Shown piece by piece: positions 1-6,728 of a DNA stretch of 9,956 nucleotides. Each line of letters opens with the position of its first letter. Position 1 is the stretch's first letter. Origin of the DNA: Caryophanales bacterium UBA6768 (GTDB lineage Bacteria > Bacillota > Bacilli > Bacillales_D > Amphibacillaceae); contig DKGO01000060.1 in the NCBI GenBank assembly GCA_002453315.1, positions 1 to 9,956 of the forward strand. Reading direction: 5' to 3'. The notes beneath the pieces are model-generated. The model searched no databases, was not told the DNA's origin, and saw only the letters and a list, made by a program, of their open reading frames with translations. The position numbers and the translations under genes were made by a program.

Positions 1-1
1 A

Positions 2-484
2 AATGTTTTGTCCGTTAGAACATCAGACATGGTGATGACGATGATTACTGGGGCGATCATAATTTTAGTTGTCATTCTTTTTTATAAGGAATTGCTCGTT
101 AGTACATTCGATGAAACAATGGCAGCAACTTATGGATTGCCAATTAAATGGATTCATTATGGCATCATGGTGTTATTAACGATGGCAACTGTCGCCTCTT
201 TACAAACTGTTGGAGTCGTACTAGTAGTTGCGATGCTCATCACACCTGCGTCAACAGCCTATTTGTTAACGAACCGTTTTTCAGTCATGATTATTTTATC
301 GGCCTTTTTTGGCGCTCTGTCTGCCGTGATTGGGCTATATATTAGTTTTCAATACAACCTCTCATCTGGTGCTGTCATTGTGTTAGCTGCAACTGTCATC
401 TTTTTACTGGCGTTTGTTTTTTCGCCGAAACAAGGTTTATTATGGCAAATGGTTCATACGCGTAAAGGAAAATCAGCTATTTAG
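2..484 (+). CDS. Metal (probably Mn2+) ABC transporter permease, 3' part
   Basis: This is the C-terminal part of an inner-membrane permease of the ABC-3 (ZnuB/TroC/MntC) family, which forms the channel that brings Mn2+, Zn2+ or Fe2+ into the cell. The frame is open to the left edge, so the real start lies outside; the TTG at position 8 is not the start. The visible 160 or so residues contain at least four hydrophobic segments. They also contain two family hallmarks: a cytoplasmic stretch FDETMAATYGLP, and a GVVLVVAMLITPASTAYLL segment with the conserved Pro-Ala in a helix. The tail is short and basic (HTRKGKSAI). The gene ends 138 bp before a metal-binding lipoprotein on the same strand, so the two probably belong to one uptake system (order permease then binding protein, as in psaBCA). 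The family assignment is firm. The metal is inferred from the neighbouring binding protein. Confidence 0.9.
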   Translation, partial: NVLSVRTSDMVMTMITGAIIILVVILFYKELLVSTFDETMAATYGLPIKWIHYGIMVLLTMATVASLQTVGVVLVVAMLITPASTAYLLTNRFSVMIILSAFFGALSAVIGLYISFQYNLSSGAVIVLAATVIFLLAFVFSPKQGLLWQMVHTRKGKSAI

Positions 485-496
485 AAAAAATTCATC

Positions 497-529
497 TAAC
501 GATTCTTTCCCGATCGACGTCAATCGTTA
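497..529. repeat. 8-bp inverted repeat between permease and binding-protein genes
   Basis: TAACGATT (497-504) and AATCGTTA (522-529) are perfect inverted arms separated by 17 bases. The spacer itself contains the palindromes CGATCG and GACGTC. No T-run follows, so it is not a normal terminator. It could be an operator or an mRNA stem that separates expression of the two metal-transport genes. Confidence 0.4.
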
Positions 530-572
530 TATGATAGTTAAACTTGTACGATGCTTTTTTTATCTACTTACA

Positions 573-587
573 TGAGAATCATTCTCA
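573..587. promoter_or_regulatory. Fur-like operator (perfect 7-1-7 palindrome)
   Basis: TGAGAATCATTCTCA is a perfect 7-1-7 inverted repeat. It differs from the classical Fur box core TGATAATNATTATCA at one base in each arm, and it fits the PerR (TTATAATNATTATAA) and Zur (TCGTAATNATTACGA) cores less well. It lies 36 bp upstream of the binding-protein ATG, where a bound repressor would cover or follow the promoter. A convincing -35/-10 pair is not obvious; TTGTAC at 544-549 is the best -35 candidate. The palindrome is seen directly. Binding by Fur or another Fur-family regulator is inferred. Confidence 0.65.
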
Positions 588-622
588 ATTAGTTTTTTGT
601 TGTTAGAAAGGAGAAATGTTAC

Positions 623-1546
623 ATGAAATATTTAACATCATTATTTGTCGTGTTGTTTTCCGTCATGTTACTAACTGCTTGTGGTGGAAATTCCAATCAA
701 TCTTCAAATGATAAAATCAGAGTCGTCACAACATTTACTTTAATAGAAGATATGGTAAAGGAAATTGGTGGAGATAATGTAGAGGTACACAATTTAGTGC
801 CAACGGGAACTGACCCCCACCAATATGACCCACTTCCTGAAGATATTAAGGCGACGACAGATGCCGATATTCTATTTTATAATGGGCTGAATTTAGAGGG
901 TGGAAATTCTGGTTGGTTAGTGAAAATGATTGAGTCCGTTGGTCAAGATTGGGAACGAGTGTATCAATTAACAGATGGAATCGAGCCGAAGTACATTACA
1001 TCCAGCGATGGGAAAGAGGAAGAAATTAATCCCCATGCTTTTCTAGACCCTATCGTTGGTATACAAATGGCTGAAAACACAAAGGCAGCCTTAATTGCAA
1101 CCGACCCTGATAGACAACAGTTTTACGAAAAAAATACTGAAAATTATATCGACAAATTAAAGGAAATGGATGCATTATATGAAGAAAAAATAAGCCAAAT
1201 ACCTGAAAAAAATCGTATTTTGATTACAAGTGAACGAGCTTATCAATATATGGCAAATCGGTATGGTTTAAAGGAGGGGTTTATTTGGGCCATTGACACA
1301 GAGGAGAACGGCAGTCCTGAGCAAATAAAATCATTAATTGAATTTATTGAGAAAAATAACCCACCTGCTTTATTCGTGGAAACAAATGTTGACAAACGCC
1401 CGATGGAAACAATCGCTGCTGAAACAGGTGTAGAAATATTCGGAGAAATCCTCTCTGATGAAATAGGTAAACCTGGCGAAAAGGGTGACACTTACGTGAA
1501 GTTTTTACACCATAATATTGATGTTATTTATGAAGGGTTAAAATAA
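623..1546 (+). CDS. mntA: Mn2+-type metal ABC transporter substrate-binding lipoprotein
   Basis: This is an extracytoplasmic lipoprotein that captures a metal ion and delivers it to the ABC permease (ZnuA/TroA/PsaA family, cluster A-I). The signal peptide ends in lipobox LTAC, with Cys20 as the lipidated residue. The four expected metal ligands can be placed: His66 (DPHQYDP), His138 (NPHAFLD), Glu204 (ITSERAYQYM) and Asp289 (EKGDTYVKF). This His-His-Glu-Asp set, with near-identical spacing to PsaA, marks Mn2+ (or Fe2+) binders. Zn2+ binders have a third His and usually a His-rich loop, both absent here. The length of 307 aa is normal. The start is supported by AAAGGAG at 607-613, nine bases upstream. 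A Fur-like palindrome precedes the gene and a terminator follows it, so it may be transcribed separately from the upstream permease. The symbol follows the Bacillus subtilis usage for the binding protein. Confidence 0.92.
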   Translation: MKYLTSLFVVLFSVMLLTACGGNSNQSSNDKIRVVTTFTLIEDMVKEIGGDNVEVHNLVPTGTDPHQYDPLPEDIKATTDADILFYNGLNLEGGNSGWLVKMIESVGQDWERVYQLTDGIEPKYITSSDGKEEEINPHAFLDPIVGIQMAENTKAALIATDPDRQQFYEKNTENYIDKLKEMDALYEEKISQIPEKNRILITSERAYQYMANRYGLKEGFIWAIDTEENGSPEQIKSLIEFIEKNNPPALFVETNVDKRPMETIAAETGVEIFGEILSDEIGKPGEKGDTYVKFLHHNIDVIYEGLK

Positions 1547-1564
1547 ATGAATGTTATGATCATT

Positions 1565-1597
1565 ACCCACTATCAAAAATCGATGGTGGGTTTTTTT
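1565..1597 (+). terminator. Rho-independent terminator after the metal-binding lipoprotein gene
   Basis: A 10-bp stem (ACCCACTATC with GATGGTGGGT, one T-G wobble) encloses a 7-base loop and is followed directly by seven T residues (1591-1597). It lies 19 bp after the stop codon. Confidence 0.93.
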
Positions 1598-1632
1598 AGT
1601 TGACTACTGTGCCTCTACTAAATTTTTCAGAT

Positions 1633-1663
1633 AAAAATTCCCCTAAAGAGGTCCTAGGGGAAT
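1633..1663 (-). terminator. Rho-independent terminator of ilvD
   Basis: A perfect 9-bp stem, ATTCCCCTA (1637-1645) with TAGGGGAAT (1655-1663), has a 9-base loop. Read on the - strand it is followed by a T-run (complement of 1633-1637). It lies 20 bp past the ilvD stop and faces the terminator of the convergent lipoprotein gene. Confidence 0.92.
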
Positions 1664-1683
1664 GTGGCATTAATTATATACTG

Positions 1684-3366
1684 TTAATCATCAAATTTAT
1701 CTGTCACAGCACCAATGGCTGCACTTGATACGTTATGAGCATATTTTCCAAGCACACCTTTACCATGTAATGGACGTTGCACCCAGTTAGTACGACGTTT
1801 TTCAAATTCTTCATCTGACACATCGACTGAAATTTCTTGTTTATCGGAATCAATGGTGATGATGTCTCCTTCTTCTAATAGAGCAATTGGTCCACCTACC
1901 TGTGCTTCCGGTGTAATGTGACCGACAACAAGTCCATGGGTTCCACCAGAAAAACGGCCATCAGTTAATAATGCGACTTTTTCACCGAGCCCTTTTCCAA
2001 CGAGAATACTGGAGATTGATAGCATTTCCGGCATACCTGGACCACCTTTTGGCCCAACATGACGAATGACGAGGACGTCACCTTCATTAATTTTGTCAGC
2101 TAAGACAGCATCTGTAGCTTCTTGTTCAGAATCGAAAACACGAGCCGGCCCTTCATGGTGGCTAACTTTCACACCTGAAACTTTCGCAACGGCACCAGTA
2201 GGTGACAAATTTCCTTTCAATACGATTAAAGGACCATCTTTCCGTTTTGGCTTGTCCAACGGCATAATGACATCTTGTCCTTCTTTTAAATCAGGAGCAT
2301 TAGCAAGATTTTCCGCTAGGGTTTTACCAGTTACTGTTAAACAGTCACCGTGTAAATAGCCATTTTCTAACAACATTTTCATGACAGCTTCAACGCCACC
2401 AACATTGTATAAATCTTCCATGACATACTTTCCACTTGGCTTCAAATCAGCAAGATGTGGGACACTTTTCTGAATACGATTAAAATCATCAATCGTTAGG
2501 TCAACATCAATCGCATGGGCCATCGCTAATAAATGAAGCACTGCATTCGTTGATCCACCAAGAACCATAACGACTGTAATCGCATTTTCAAATGCCTCTT
2601 TTGTCATAATATCTTTCGGATAAATTCCCTTTTCCAACAGCTTGTAAACAACGTGTCCTGCTTCTTCACATTCTTCCATTTTTTCTTCTGAAGTCGCTGG
2701 TTTTGCTGCATTTCCAGGTAAGCTCATCCCCATTGCTTCAATGGCTGAAGCCATCGTGTTCGCTGTGTACATGCCACCACAAGACCCAGCACCGGGACAA
2801 GCAGCACATTCTACACGGTACAGTTGTTCAGCATCAATGTCCCCTTTATTATAATGACCAACACCCTCAAATACAGACACTAAATCAATGTCCTCACCAT
2901 CTAATTTCCCAGGGCGGATTGTCCCACCATAAACAAAGACTGCGGGAACTTCTGAGTTAGCAATCGCAATCATACAACCAGGCATATTTTTATCACAACC
3001 ACCAATTGTCACAACAGCATCTAAACTCTCTGCCCCAACGACAGTTTCAATCGAATCAGCAATTAAATCACGACTTGGCAGTGAATAACGCATTCCTTCT
3101 GTCCCCATTGAAATTCCATCGGAAACAGTAATCGTATTAAAGATCATCGGTGCCCCGCCAGCATCACGTGCCCCTTTTTTCGCCGCAACCGCCAAATCTT
3201 TAATATGTATATTACACGGAGTGACTTCGCTCCACGTACTTGCAATACCTATCATTGGCTTTTTAAAATCTTCATCCGTAAAACCTACCGCCCGGAGCAT
3301 TGCTCGATTCGGAGACCTCACGACACCATCAAATACTTTACTATTTATTCGCAAATCTTTTTTCAT
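1684..3366 (-). CDS. ilvD: Dihydroxy-acid dehydratase
   Basis: IlvD is a cytoplasmic Fe-S enzyme that dehydrates 2,3-dihydroxy-isovalerate and 2,3-dihydroxy-methylvalerate to the 2-keto acids, the common third step of valine and isoleucine synthesis (and the route to leucine and pantothenate precursors). The 560-aa length is typical. Visible hallmarks are Cys51 (EVTPCNIH), the IlvD/Edd signature [10 protein letters not shown] with Cys124 and Lys126, and [16 protein letters not shown] with Cys196; these three Cys are the expected cluster ligands. The metal-site SDG is at 82-84 and the C-terminal [11 protein letters not shown], with the catalytic Ser, is near residues 468-478. The ATG is preceded on the - strand by a GAAAGGTAGG ribosome binding site. 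The gene stands alone: no ilvB, ilvH or ilvC adjoins it, and it has its own promoter and terminator. Edd (phosphogluconate dehydratase) is the related alternative, but length and motif details fit IlvD. Confidence 0.97.
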   Translation of the reverse strand: MKKDLRINSKVFDGVVRSPNRAMLRAVGFTDEDFKKPMIGIASTWSEVTPCNIHIKDLAVAAKKGARDAGGAPMIFNTITVSDGISMGTEGMRYSLPSRDLIADSIETVVGAESLDAVVTIGGCDKNMPGCMIAIANSEVPAVFVYGGTIRPGKLDGEDIDLVSVFEGVGHYNKGDIDAEQLYRVECAACPGAGSCGGMYTANTMASAIEAMGMSLPGNAAKPATSEEKMEECEEAGHVVYKLLEKGIYPKDIMTKEAFENAITVVMVLGGSTNAVLHLLAMAHAIDVDLTIDDFNRIQKSVPHLADLKPSGKYVMEDLYNVGGVEAVMKMLLENGYLHGDCLTVTGKTLAENLANAPDLKEGQDVIMPLDKPKRKDGPLIVLKGNLSPTGAVAKVSGVKVSHHEGPARVFDSEQEATDAVLADKINEGDVLVIRHVGPKGGPGMPEMLSISSILVGKGLGEKVALLTDGRFSGGTHGLVVGHITPEAQVGGPIALLEEGDIITIDSDKQEISVDVSDEEFEKRRTNWVQRPLHGKGVLGKYAHNVSSAAIGAVTDKFDD

Positions 3367-3394
3367 CTGAATACCTACCTTTCTACTTACTACA

Positions 3395-3422
3395 ATTATA
3401 TGTTCGATAAATAAAATTTCAA
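3395..3422 (-). promoter_or_regulatory. Probable sigma-A promoter of ilvD
   Basis: On the - strand, TTGAAA (3422-3417) and a perfect TATAAT (3400-3395) are separated by 16 bases, just upstream of ilvD. A start about seven bases downstream of the -10 would give an untranslated leader of only some 20-25 bases, too short for a T-box or attenuator. Confidence 0.75.
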
Positions 3423-3428
3423 ACTATT
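3414..3428 (-). promoter_or_regulatory. Possible CodY-like site over the ilvD -35
   Basis: The - strand sequence AATAGTTTGAAATTT matches the CodY consensus AATTTTCWGAAAATT at 11 of 15 positions and overlaps the -35 box. CodY is known to repress branched-chain amino acid genes, including ilvD, in Bacillus subtilis. Four mismatches in AT-rich DNA is weak evidence by itself. Confidence 0.3.
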
Positions 3429-3796
3429 TAGGCTCTTTTACTGTATATTTATACAAGCATGTAAAGTATAGAAAAATATCAACGTTTTGTTGATGATAGT
3501 TATAAATTGGAGTTGATCCATTTCTTAGTATTTTACGATTAACTTCATTCTATCGGATTCAATTCATTAAATTCTTTTATTTTGTGTCATATGAATTTTT
3601 TCACGACTATACCATCGCCATTTTCCTTCTATTACACGTCATGGGAGACCCTCACACGACTACTCAGCTGCAAATTCTTACCAATCAGTGGTCTTGAAAG
3701 ACATTCCGATGACTACACTTCTACTATTTTCCATCAATTACATGTCATGGGGGATTCTATCATGACCACCTTTAACATCATTCATACTGAAAACTA
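3423..3796. other. Intergenic stretch upstream of ilvD
   Basis: About 370 bp separate the ilvD promoter from the end of the NTF2-like gene. The half nearest ilvD (3430-3580) is plain AT-rich sequence in which I see no gene, T-box sequence or clear terminator. The other half holds the 53-bp-period array. No terminator is evident for the NTF2-like gene, so its transcript may run through the array towards ilvD. Confidence 0.6.
3605..3769. repeat. Degenerate tandem array, 53-bp period, three units
   Basis: Three head-to-tail units start at 3605, 3658 and 3711, each opening with GACTAT/GACTAC, and a fourth GACCAC follows at 3764. By hand alignment over 59 positions, unit 1 and unit 3 agree at about 42, unit 1 and unit 2 at about 33, and unit 2 and unit 3 at about 34. 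Units 1 and 3 share a potential hairpin, GTCATG, 11-base loop, CACGAC or CATGAC (3638-3660 and 3744-3766), whose one arm difference keeps pairing as a G-T wobble. Unit 2 has GTCTTGAAAGAC (3691-3702) at the same place. A weak further unit, with GTCAT at 3586, may precede the array. It lies between the ilvD promoter and the convergently placed end of the next - strand gene. Its function is unknown. The period is not a multiple of three, so it is not a coding repeat. Confidence 0.6.
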
Positions 3797-4183
3797 CTAA
3801 TTTTTAACCGCTTCAATTAAATAAGAGGTAATTTTATTAATTTTCGCCTTTTTTCCAAACCCATTAAAATGATAAACAGAACAATAATGTAAAACACTTT
3901 CATTTTCCCGAACTATTTCACCATTAACAGAGGCGACATTACCGTGAGTAATAACATTTTCAATGTACAGTTTTTTTACCTTTACTCCATTTATTGGTTG
4001 CAACAATTTAGTTATGTTTTCTTTTCCATTCGTTGTTTTCCGGCCAACATGGTGCAATCTGACGTCATCAGTCACCGATTCGAGACATAAATCAATATTT
4101 CCTTTAGCAATAGATATGGTCAAATCACGTAACAACAATTTTTTCGGTGCATTCCCACAATCTGCCGCACAAATTATCTCCAT
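3797..4183 (-). CDS. Small NTF2-like (SnoaL-type fold) protein, function unknown
   Basis: This is a 128-aa soluble protein with no signal peptide or membrane segment. I recognise it as a nuclear transport factor 2-like family member: an N-terminal helix region (residues 12-30, KKLLLRDLTISIAKGN), then FxxxVTDDVxxHxVG-like text (36-47), a KENITKLL helix (54-61), and strands carrying VITHGNVASVNGEIV (77-91) and VLHYCSVYHFNG (97-108). This is the cone-shaped fold used by SnoaL-type enzymes, limonene hydrolase-like proteins and many ligand-binding proteins, so the fold does not give a reaction. The N-terminus, MEIICAADCGNAPKK, with Cys5 and Cys9, resembles that of uncharacterised Bacillus homologues. 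The start is set by AAAGGAG (complement of 4191-4197), seven bases upstream. The stop of the small membrane-protein gene lies 35 bp upstream on the same strand, so the two are probably one transcript. Confidence 0.75.
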   Translation of the reverse strand: MEIICAADCGNAPKKLLLRDLTISIAKGNIDLCLESVTDDVRLHHVGRKTTNGKENITKLLQPINGVKVKKLYIENVITHGNVASVNGEIVRENESVLHYCSVYHFNGFGKKAKINKITSYLIEAVKN

Positions 4184-4218
4184 CTCCTGGCTCCTTTATA
4201 AAACTAAATATTTGCAAA

Positions 4219-4437
4219 TCACTTTTTCAATATCATCACTATGCCAAAGATAATCTCAATAATTGCAATACCAATGACATAAAGACCTATTGATGGGAGA
4301 GATGCTATTCCGAGAATGACGTGGAAAAATGCCGCAATAAATAATCCCAAAGATTTTTTTAAATAGACACTAAAAATCGCATAAATCAACGTGACAAAAA
4401 TTGCAAAAAGGGATAGAATCGTTACAAATGAACCCAT
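4219..4437 (-). CDS. Small hydrophobic membrane protein, unknown
   Basis: The product is 72 aa, almost wholly hydrophobic, with two or three predicted membrane segments (roughly residues 4-27, 29-48 and 50-69), broken by YLKKS and ending in Lys-Lys. I do not recognise a family. Two ATG codons lie in tandem (4440 and 4437). The ribosome binding site GGAGGG (complement of 4444-4449) is only three bases from the first but six from the second, so I chose the second; the first would add one Met. It lies 35 bp upstream of the NTF2-like gene on the same strand. Its reality rests on the good ribosome binding site, the coherent membrane-protein composition and the tight spacing. A chance open frame is possible but less likely. 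Confidence 0.65.
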   Translation of the reverse strand: MGSFVTILSLFAIFVTLIYAIFSVYLKKSLGLFIAAFFHVILGIASLPSIGLYVIGIAIIEIIFGIVMILKK

Positions 4438-4440
4438 CAT

Positions 4441-4737
4441 AAACCCTCCAAAAAACCTTTGATTTTGATACCGCTCGTTTTGTATAAGTAATGTCTATTT
4501 TAACATGGAAAAGGATACAAAAACACATTGTCATGAGAGTTCATTTTATCTTAAAAAGAAATGTAAAGGGAATTTTCATTACCATGAAATTAAAAATTAA
4601 TTCAATCGTTAATAAATAAGGGATATACATGACTATTATTAGTTAAAAGAATCCTGTTGGCCCCTTTTCAATCTCGAATACCTTTAACTAGTAAGTATAG
4701 CATTTCATATTTATAGCTTTTACTTTTTGTTCGATTT
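4441..4737. other. Gene-free AT-rich spacer
   Basis: About 300 bp between the ABC-2 permease stop and the small membrane-protein start. I see no open frame of substance. It contains weak inverted repeats: TAGTTAAA (4640-4647) with TTTAACTA (4683-4690), and TTTCAT with ATGAAA near 4575-4590. Neither has the G+C stem and T-run of a good terminator. A promoter for the small gene pair should lie here on the - strand, but I could not find a convincing one. Confidence 0.5.
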
Positions 4738-5883
4738 TTAAGCTGCTCGTTGACGCTTCAATACTAGCATATTTAATAATATAAAGATTATTGTAAAGCT
4801 GATTAATACAATAATATCATTTGATACTTCTCGAAACCCATATCCACGAATCATAATATTTTGTAATGCATTAGTTCCATAGGAAAGTGGCATCACATCA
4901 CTAATAATTTTAATCCATTTTGGTGCATCCGTTAAATCAAATATACCACTAAAAAAGAACTGTGGCACAACAGCAACGGGAATGAATTGCAGTAATTGAA
5001 ATTCTGTCCGGGCAAATGTCGATAGTAACAATCCTAACGACAAGGCGACAGTTGCTAAAATAATATTCATCAATAGCAGCAATGAATAACTGCCGAGTCG
5101 GTCCACACCCAAAATATCAACAATCATTATTTGGATAATTACTGTTTGGACTACAACAAATAGAAAAAACCCTAAGAAATAACCGAATACGATAGAAGAG
5201 CGTTTTAAAGGAGTTGCCAGTGTCCTTTCCAATGTGCCTGAAGTTCGCTCTCGCAAAAAACTGATACCAGCTATTAGAAATACAAATAAAAAGATAAAAA
5301 AACCCATAATTGCCGGTGCAACTTGATCAAACAAATTAGCATCCTCATCATTATATAGATAATTGATTTCTGGTTTCTCCATGGAAATATCCGTTTCGGG
5401 AAAATCAATATCAATAGATTGACCTGTTTGTTGTGGCATTTTTTCTAATAATGATTTTAAATCATCTTGTAAATCCTCAAATTGTTCTTTCATTTCCTTA
5501 CTTCGTTCTTTTTGGTAAGTTTGCAATGAACTTTGAATCGATTGTATGACCAAAGATTTTTTTGAAATATCCCCACCTTCAATTTCAATGAAAGGTCTAT
5601 TGTCTTCTTTCATATAAAAATAGGCATCTATTTCCCGAGCCTTCATGGCATCTAATGCATCCGCCTCCGAATCATATTCAATCACATTTGCCTCTTCCTC
5701 TACAGCCTCTCGTAATGAATCAGTTATCTGGATGACTCCAATATTCGGTTCATCACTAGAGCTATCCATTATAAAATATAAAATGCTTAAAACAAATATA
5801 GGTGCTAGGAGAAGAAACATAAGTGTACGTTTATCTTTAATAACCTGCTGAACAACACGAGTAGCAACTGTAAATATTTGCAT
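4738..5883 (-). CDS. ABC-2 type exporter permease
   Basis: This is the membrane half of an ABC-2 family exporter, working with the ATPase encoded just upstream. One N-terminal membrane segment (about 21-39) is followed by a large outside domain of about 150 residues. That domain contains a charged, possibly coiled stretch at 123-149. Five membrane segments then follow in the C-terminal half (about 189-209, 231-256, 265-288, 298-318 and 355-375). The family hallmark, FLRERTSGTLERTLATPLKR, is at 209-228, after the second membrane segment. This is the architecture of YhhJ/DrrB-like drug or lipid exporters. The start codon shares one base with the ATPase stop (TAATG), and AAGGAG lies about ten bases upstream inside the ATPase gene, so the two are translationally coupled. 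The 381-aa length is typical. The substrate cannot be read from the sequence; the TetR neighbour suggests a toxic or inducer-like compound. Confidence 0.9.
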   Translation of the reverse strand: MQIFTVATRVVQQVIKDKRTLMFLLLAPIFVLSILYFIMDSSSDEPNIGVIQITDSLREAVEEEANVIEYDSEADALDAMKAREIDAYFYMKEDNRPFIEIEGGDISKKSLVIQSIQSSLQTYQKERSKEMKEQFEDLQDDLKSLLEKMPQQTGQSIDIDFPETDISMEKPEINYLYNDEDANLFDQVAPAIMGFFIFLFVFLIAGISFLRERTSGTLERTLATPLKRSSIVFGYFLGFFLFVVVQTVIIQIMIVDILGVDRLGSYSLLLLMNIILATVALSLGLLLSTFARTEFQLLQFIPVAVVPQFFFSGIFDLTDAPKWIKIISDVMPLSYGTNALQNIMIRGYGFREVSNDIIVLISFTIIFILLNMLVLKRQRAA

Positions 5884-6584
5884 TAGTTTTCACTCTCCTT
5901 TAAAAAAGCATCTTCAATTGAACCATACTGTTGTATTAGGTTCTCTGGTGTTCCAGCATCAATAAGTTTTCCATCTGAAATAAGTAATAACCGATCACAC
6001 CGCTCCGCCTCATCCATAACATGGGTTGAAATAAGAAAACCCATTCCTTGGGTTCTTAAACGGTGGAATTCTTCCCAAAAGATTCTTTTCAGTTTTGGAT
6101 CAATACCTACTGTTGGCTCATCTAAAAATATTAATGTCGGTTCATGTATAAGACTAATTGCAAGACTAAGTCGACGTTTCATCCCGCCTGAAAAATGGTG
6201 AACCGCTTTTTTTGTTTCCCGCTCTAAGTTTACAAAGGTAAGGATTTTCTCAATCCGTTCTCTTAATCTCTTTCCTTTAAGTCCATAAAGCCGACCAAAG
6301 TAGGCTAAGTTGGATGGCGCTGTCAATTCCTCATATAAAGCATCCGCCTGAGCCATGTAGCCAATATTTTTCATCACTTTTAAGGAAGGTTGTTTTACAT
6401 TAAGGACGGAAATAGTCCCTGCTAATGGTTTGGCCATGCCAATTAAGGCTTTAATCAATGTTGTTTTACCAGATCCACTTGGACCAAGTAATCCAACAAT
6501 TTCACCTTTTCCGATGGAAAAAGTAACATCCTCTATAATTACCTTTTTTCCATATGCTTGAGTAACATTAGTAACATTTATCAT
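5883..6584 (-). CDS. ABC exporter ATP-binding protein
   Basis: This is a cytoplasmic ATPase subunit that powers the adjacent ABC-2 permease. All nucleotide-binding motifs are intact: Walker A GPSGSGKTT (34-42), Q-loop Gln79 (GYMAQAD), signature HFSGGMKRR (130-138), Walker B LIFLDEP (151-157), D-loop VGIDP (159-163) and switch His188 (STHVMDE). The 233-aa length and the order of motifs fit the CcmA/DrrA class of drug-type exporters rather than importers. The GGAGGTG ribosome binding site (complement of 6590-6596) sits five bases before the ATG. It is divergent from a TetR-family gene across about 160 bp, so it is probably repressed by that protein until an inducer binds. The substrate is unknown. 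Confidence 0.93.
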   Translation of the reverse strand: MINVTNVTQAYGKKVIIEDVTFSIGKGEIVGLLGPSGSGKTTLIKALIGMAKPLAGTISVLNVKQPSLKVMKNIGYMAQADALYEELTAPSNLAYFGRLYGLKGKRLRERIEKILTFVNLERETKKAVHHFSGGMKRRLSLAISLIHEPTLIFLDEPTVGIDPKLKRIFWEEFHRLRTQGMGFLISTHVMDEAERCDRLLLISDGKLIDAGTPENLIQQYGSIEDAFLKESEN

Positions 6585-6623
6585 TCTGACACCTCCAAAT
6601 TAATTAACAGTTGTTGTTTAAGG

Positions 6624-6637
6624 TACAAAACGTTGTA
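6624..6637. promoter_or_regulatory. Candidate TetR-type operator, ABC side
   Basis: TACAA-AACG-TTGTA is an inverted repeat with 5-bp arms. It overlaps a possible -10 of the ABC exporter operon (TATACA on the - strand). Its place in the divergent spacer suits a binding site of the adjacent TetR-family protein. The palindrome is short, so this is a suggestion only. Confidence 0.35.
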
Positions 6638-6704
6638 TAATTTAAGTATTACATATATTTCATCATTTTCAATCATCAATTTCCGTCAGTTTGTTAGTTA
6701 ATTG

Positions 6705-6723
6705 ACAAAATAATGGTATTTGT
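6705..6723. promoter_or_regulatory. Candidate second operator, regulator side
   Basis: ACAAA, 9 bases, TTTGT forms an inverted repeat just before the regulator's ribosome binding site. It shares the ACAA/TTGT half-site style of the repeat at 6624-6637. If both are real, one would control the exporter and the other autoregulate the repressor. A TTGACA hexamer (6702-6707) overlaps its left arm. Confidence 0.25.
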
Positions 6724-6728
6724 TTAGT

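Noticed and set aside
1243..1491. 82-codon - strand open frame within the metal-binding lipoprotein gene
   Set aside because: It is antisense to a well-supported gene with intact ligand residues and has no start signal of its own.
3367..3600. T-box riboswitch before ilvD
   Set aside because: The conserved T-box sequence (AGGGTGG-type) and antiterminator are absent on the - strand, and a good promoter sits right at the gene.
3605..3769. CRISPR array
   Set aside because: Only three units, with 56-71% identity spread over the whole unit; there are no conserved short repeats alternating with unique spacers and no cas gene nearby.
3582..3800. 72-codon open frame on the + strand covering the repeat array
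   Set aside because: It lacks a good ribosome binding site, it overlaps the array whose 53-bp period breaks any reading frame, and its composition is unlike a protein family.
4640..4690. Terminator for the ABC-2 permease gene
   Set aside because: The TAGTTAAA/TTTAACTA arms are AT-only with a 35-base loop and no T-run follows on the - strand.
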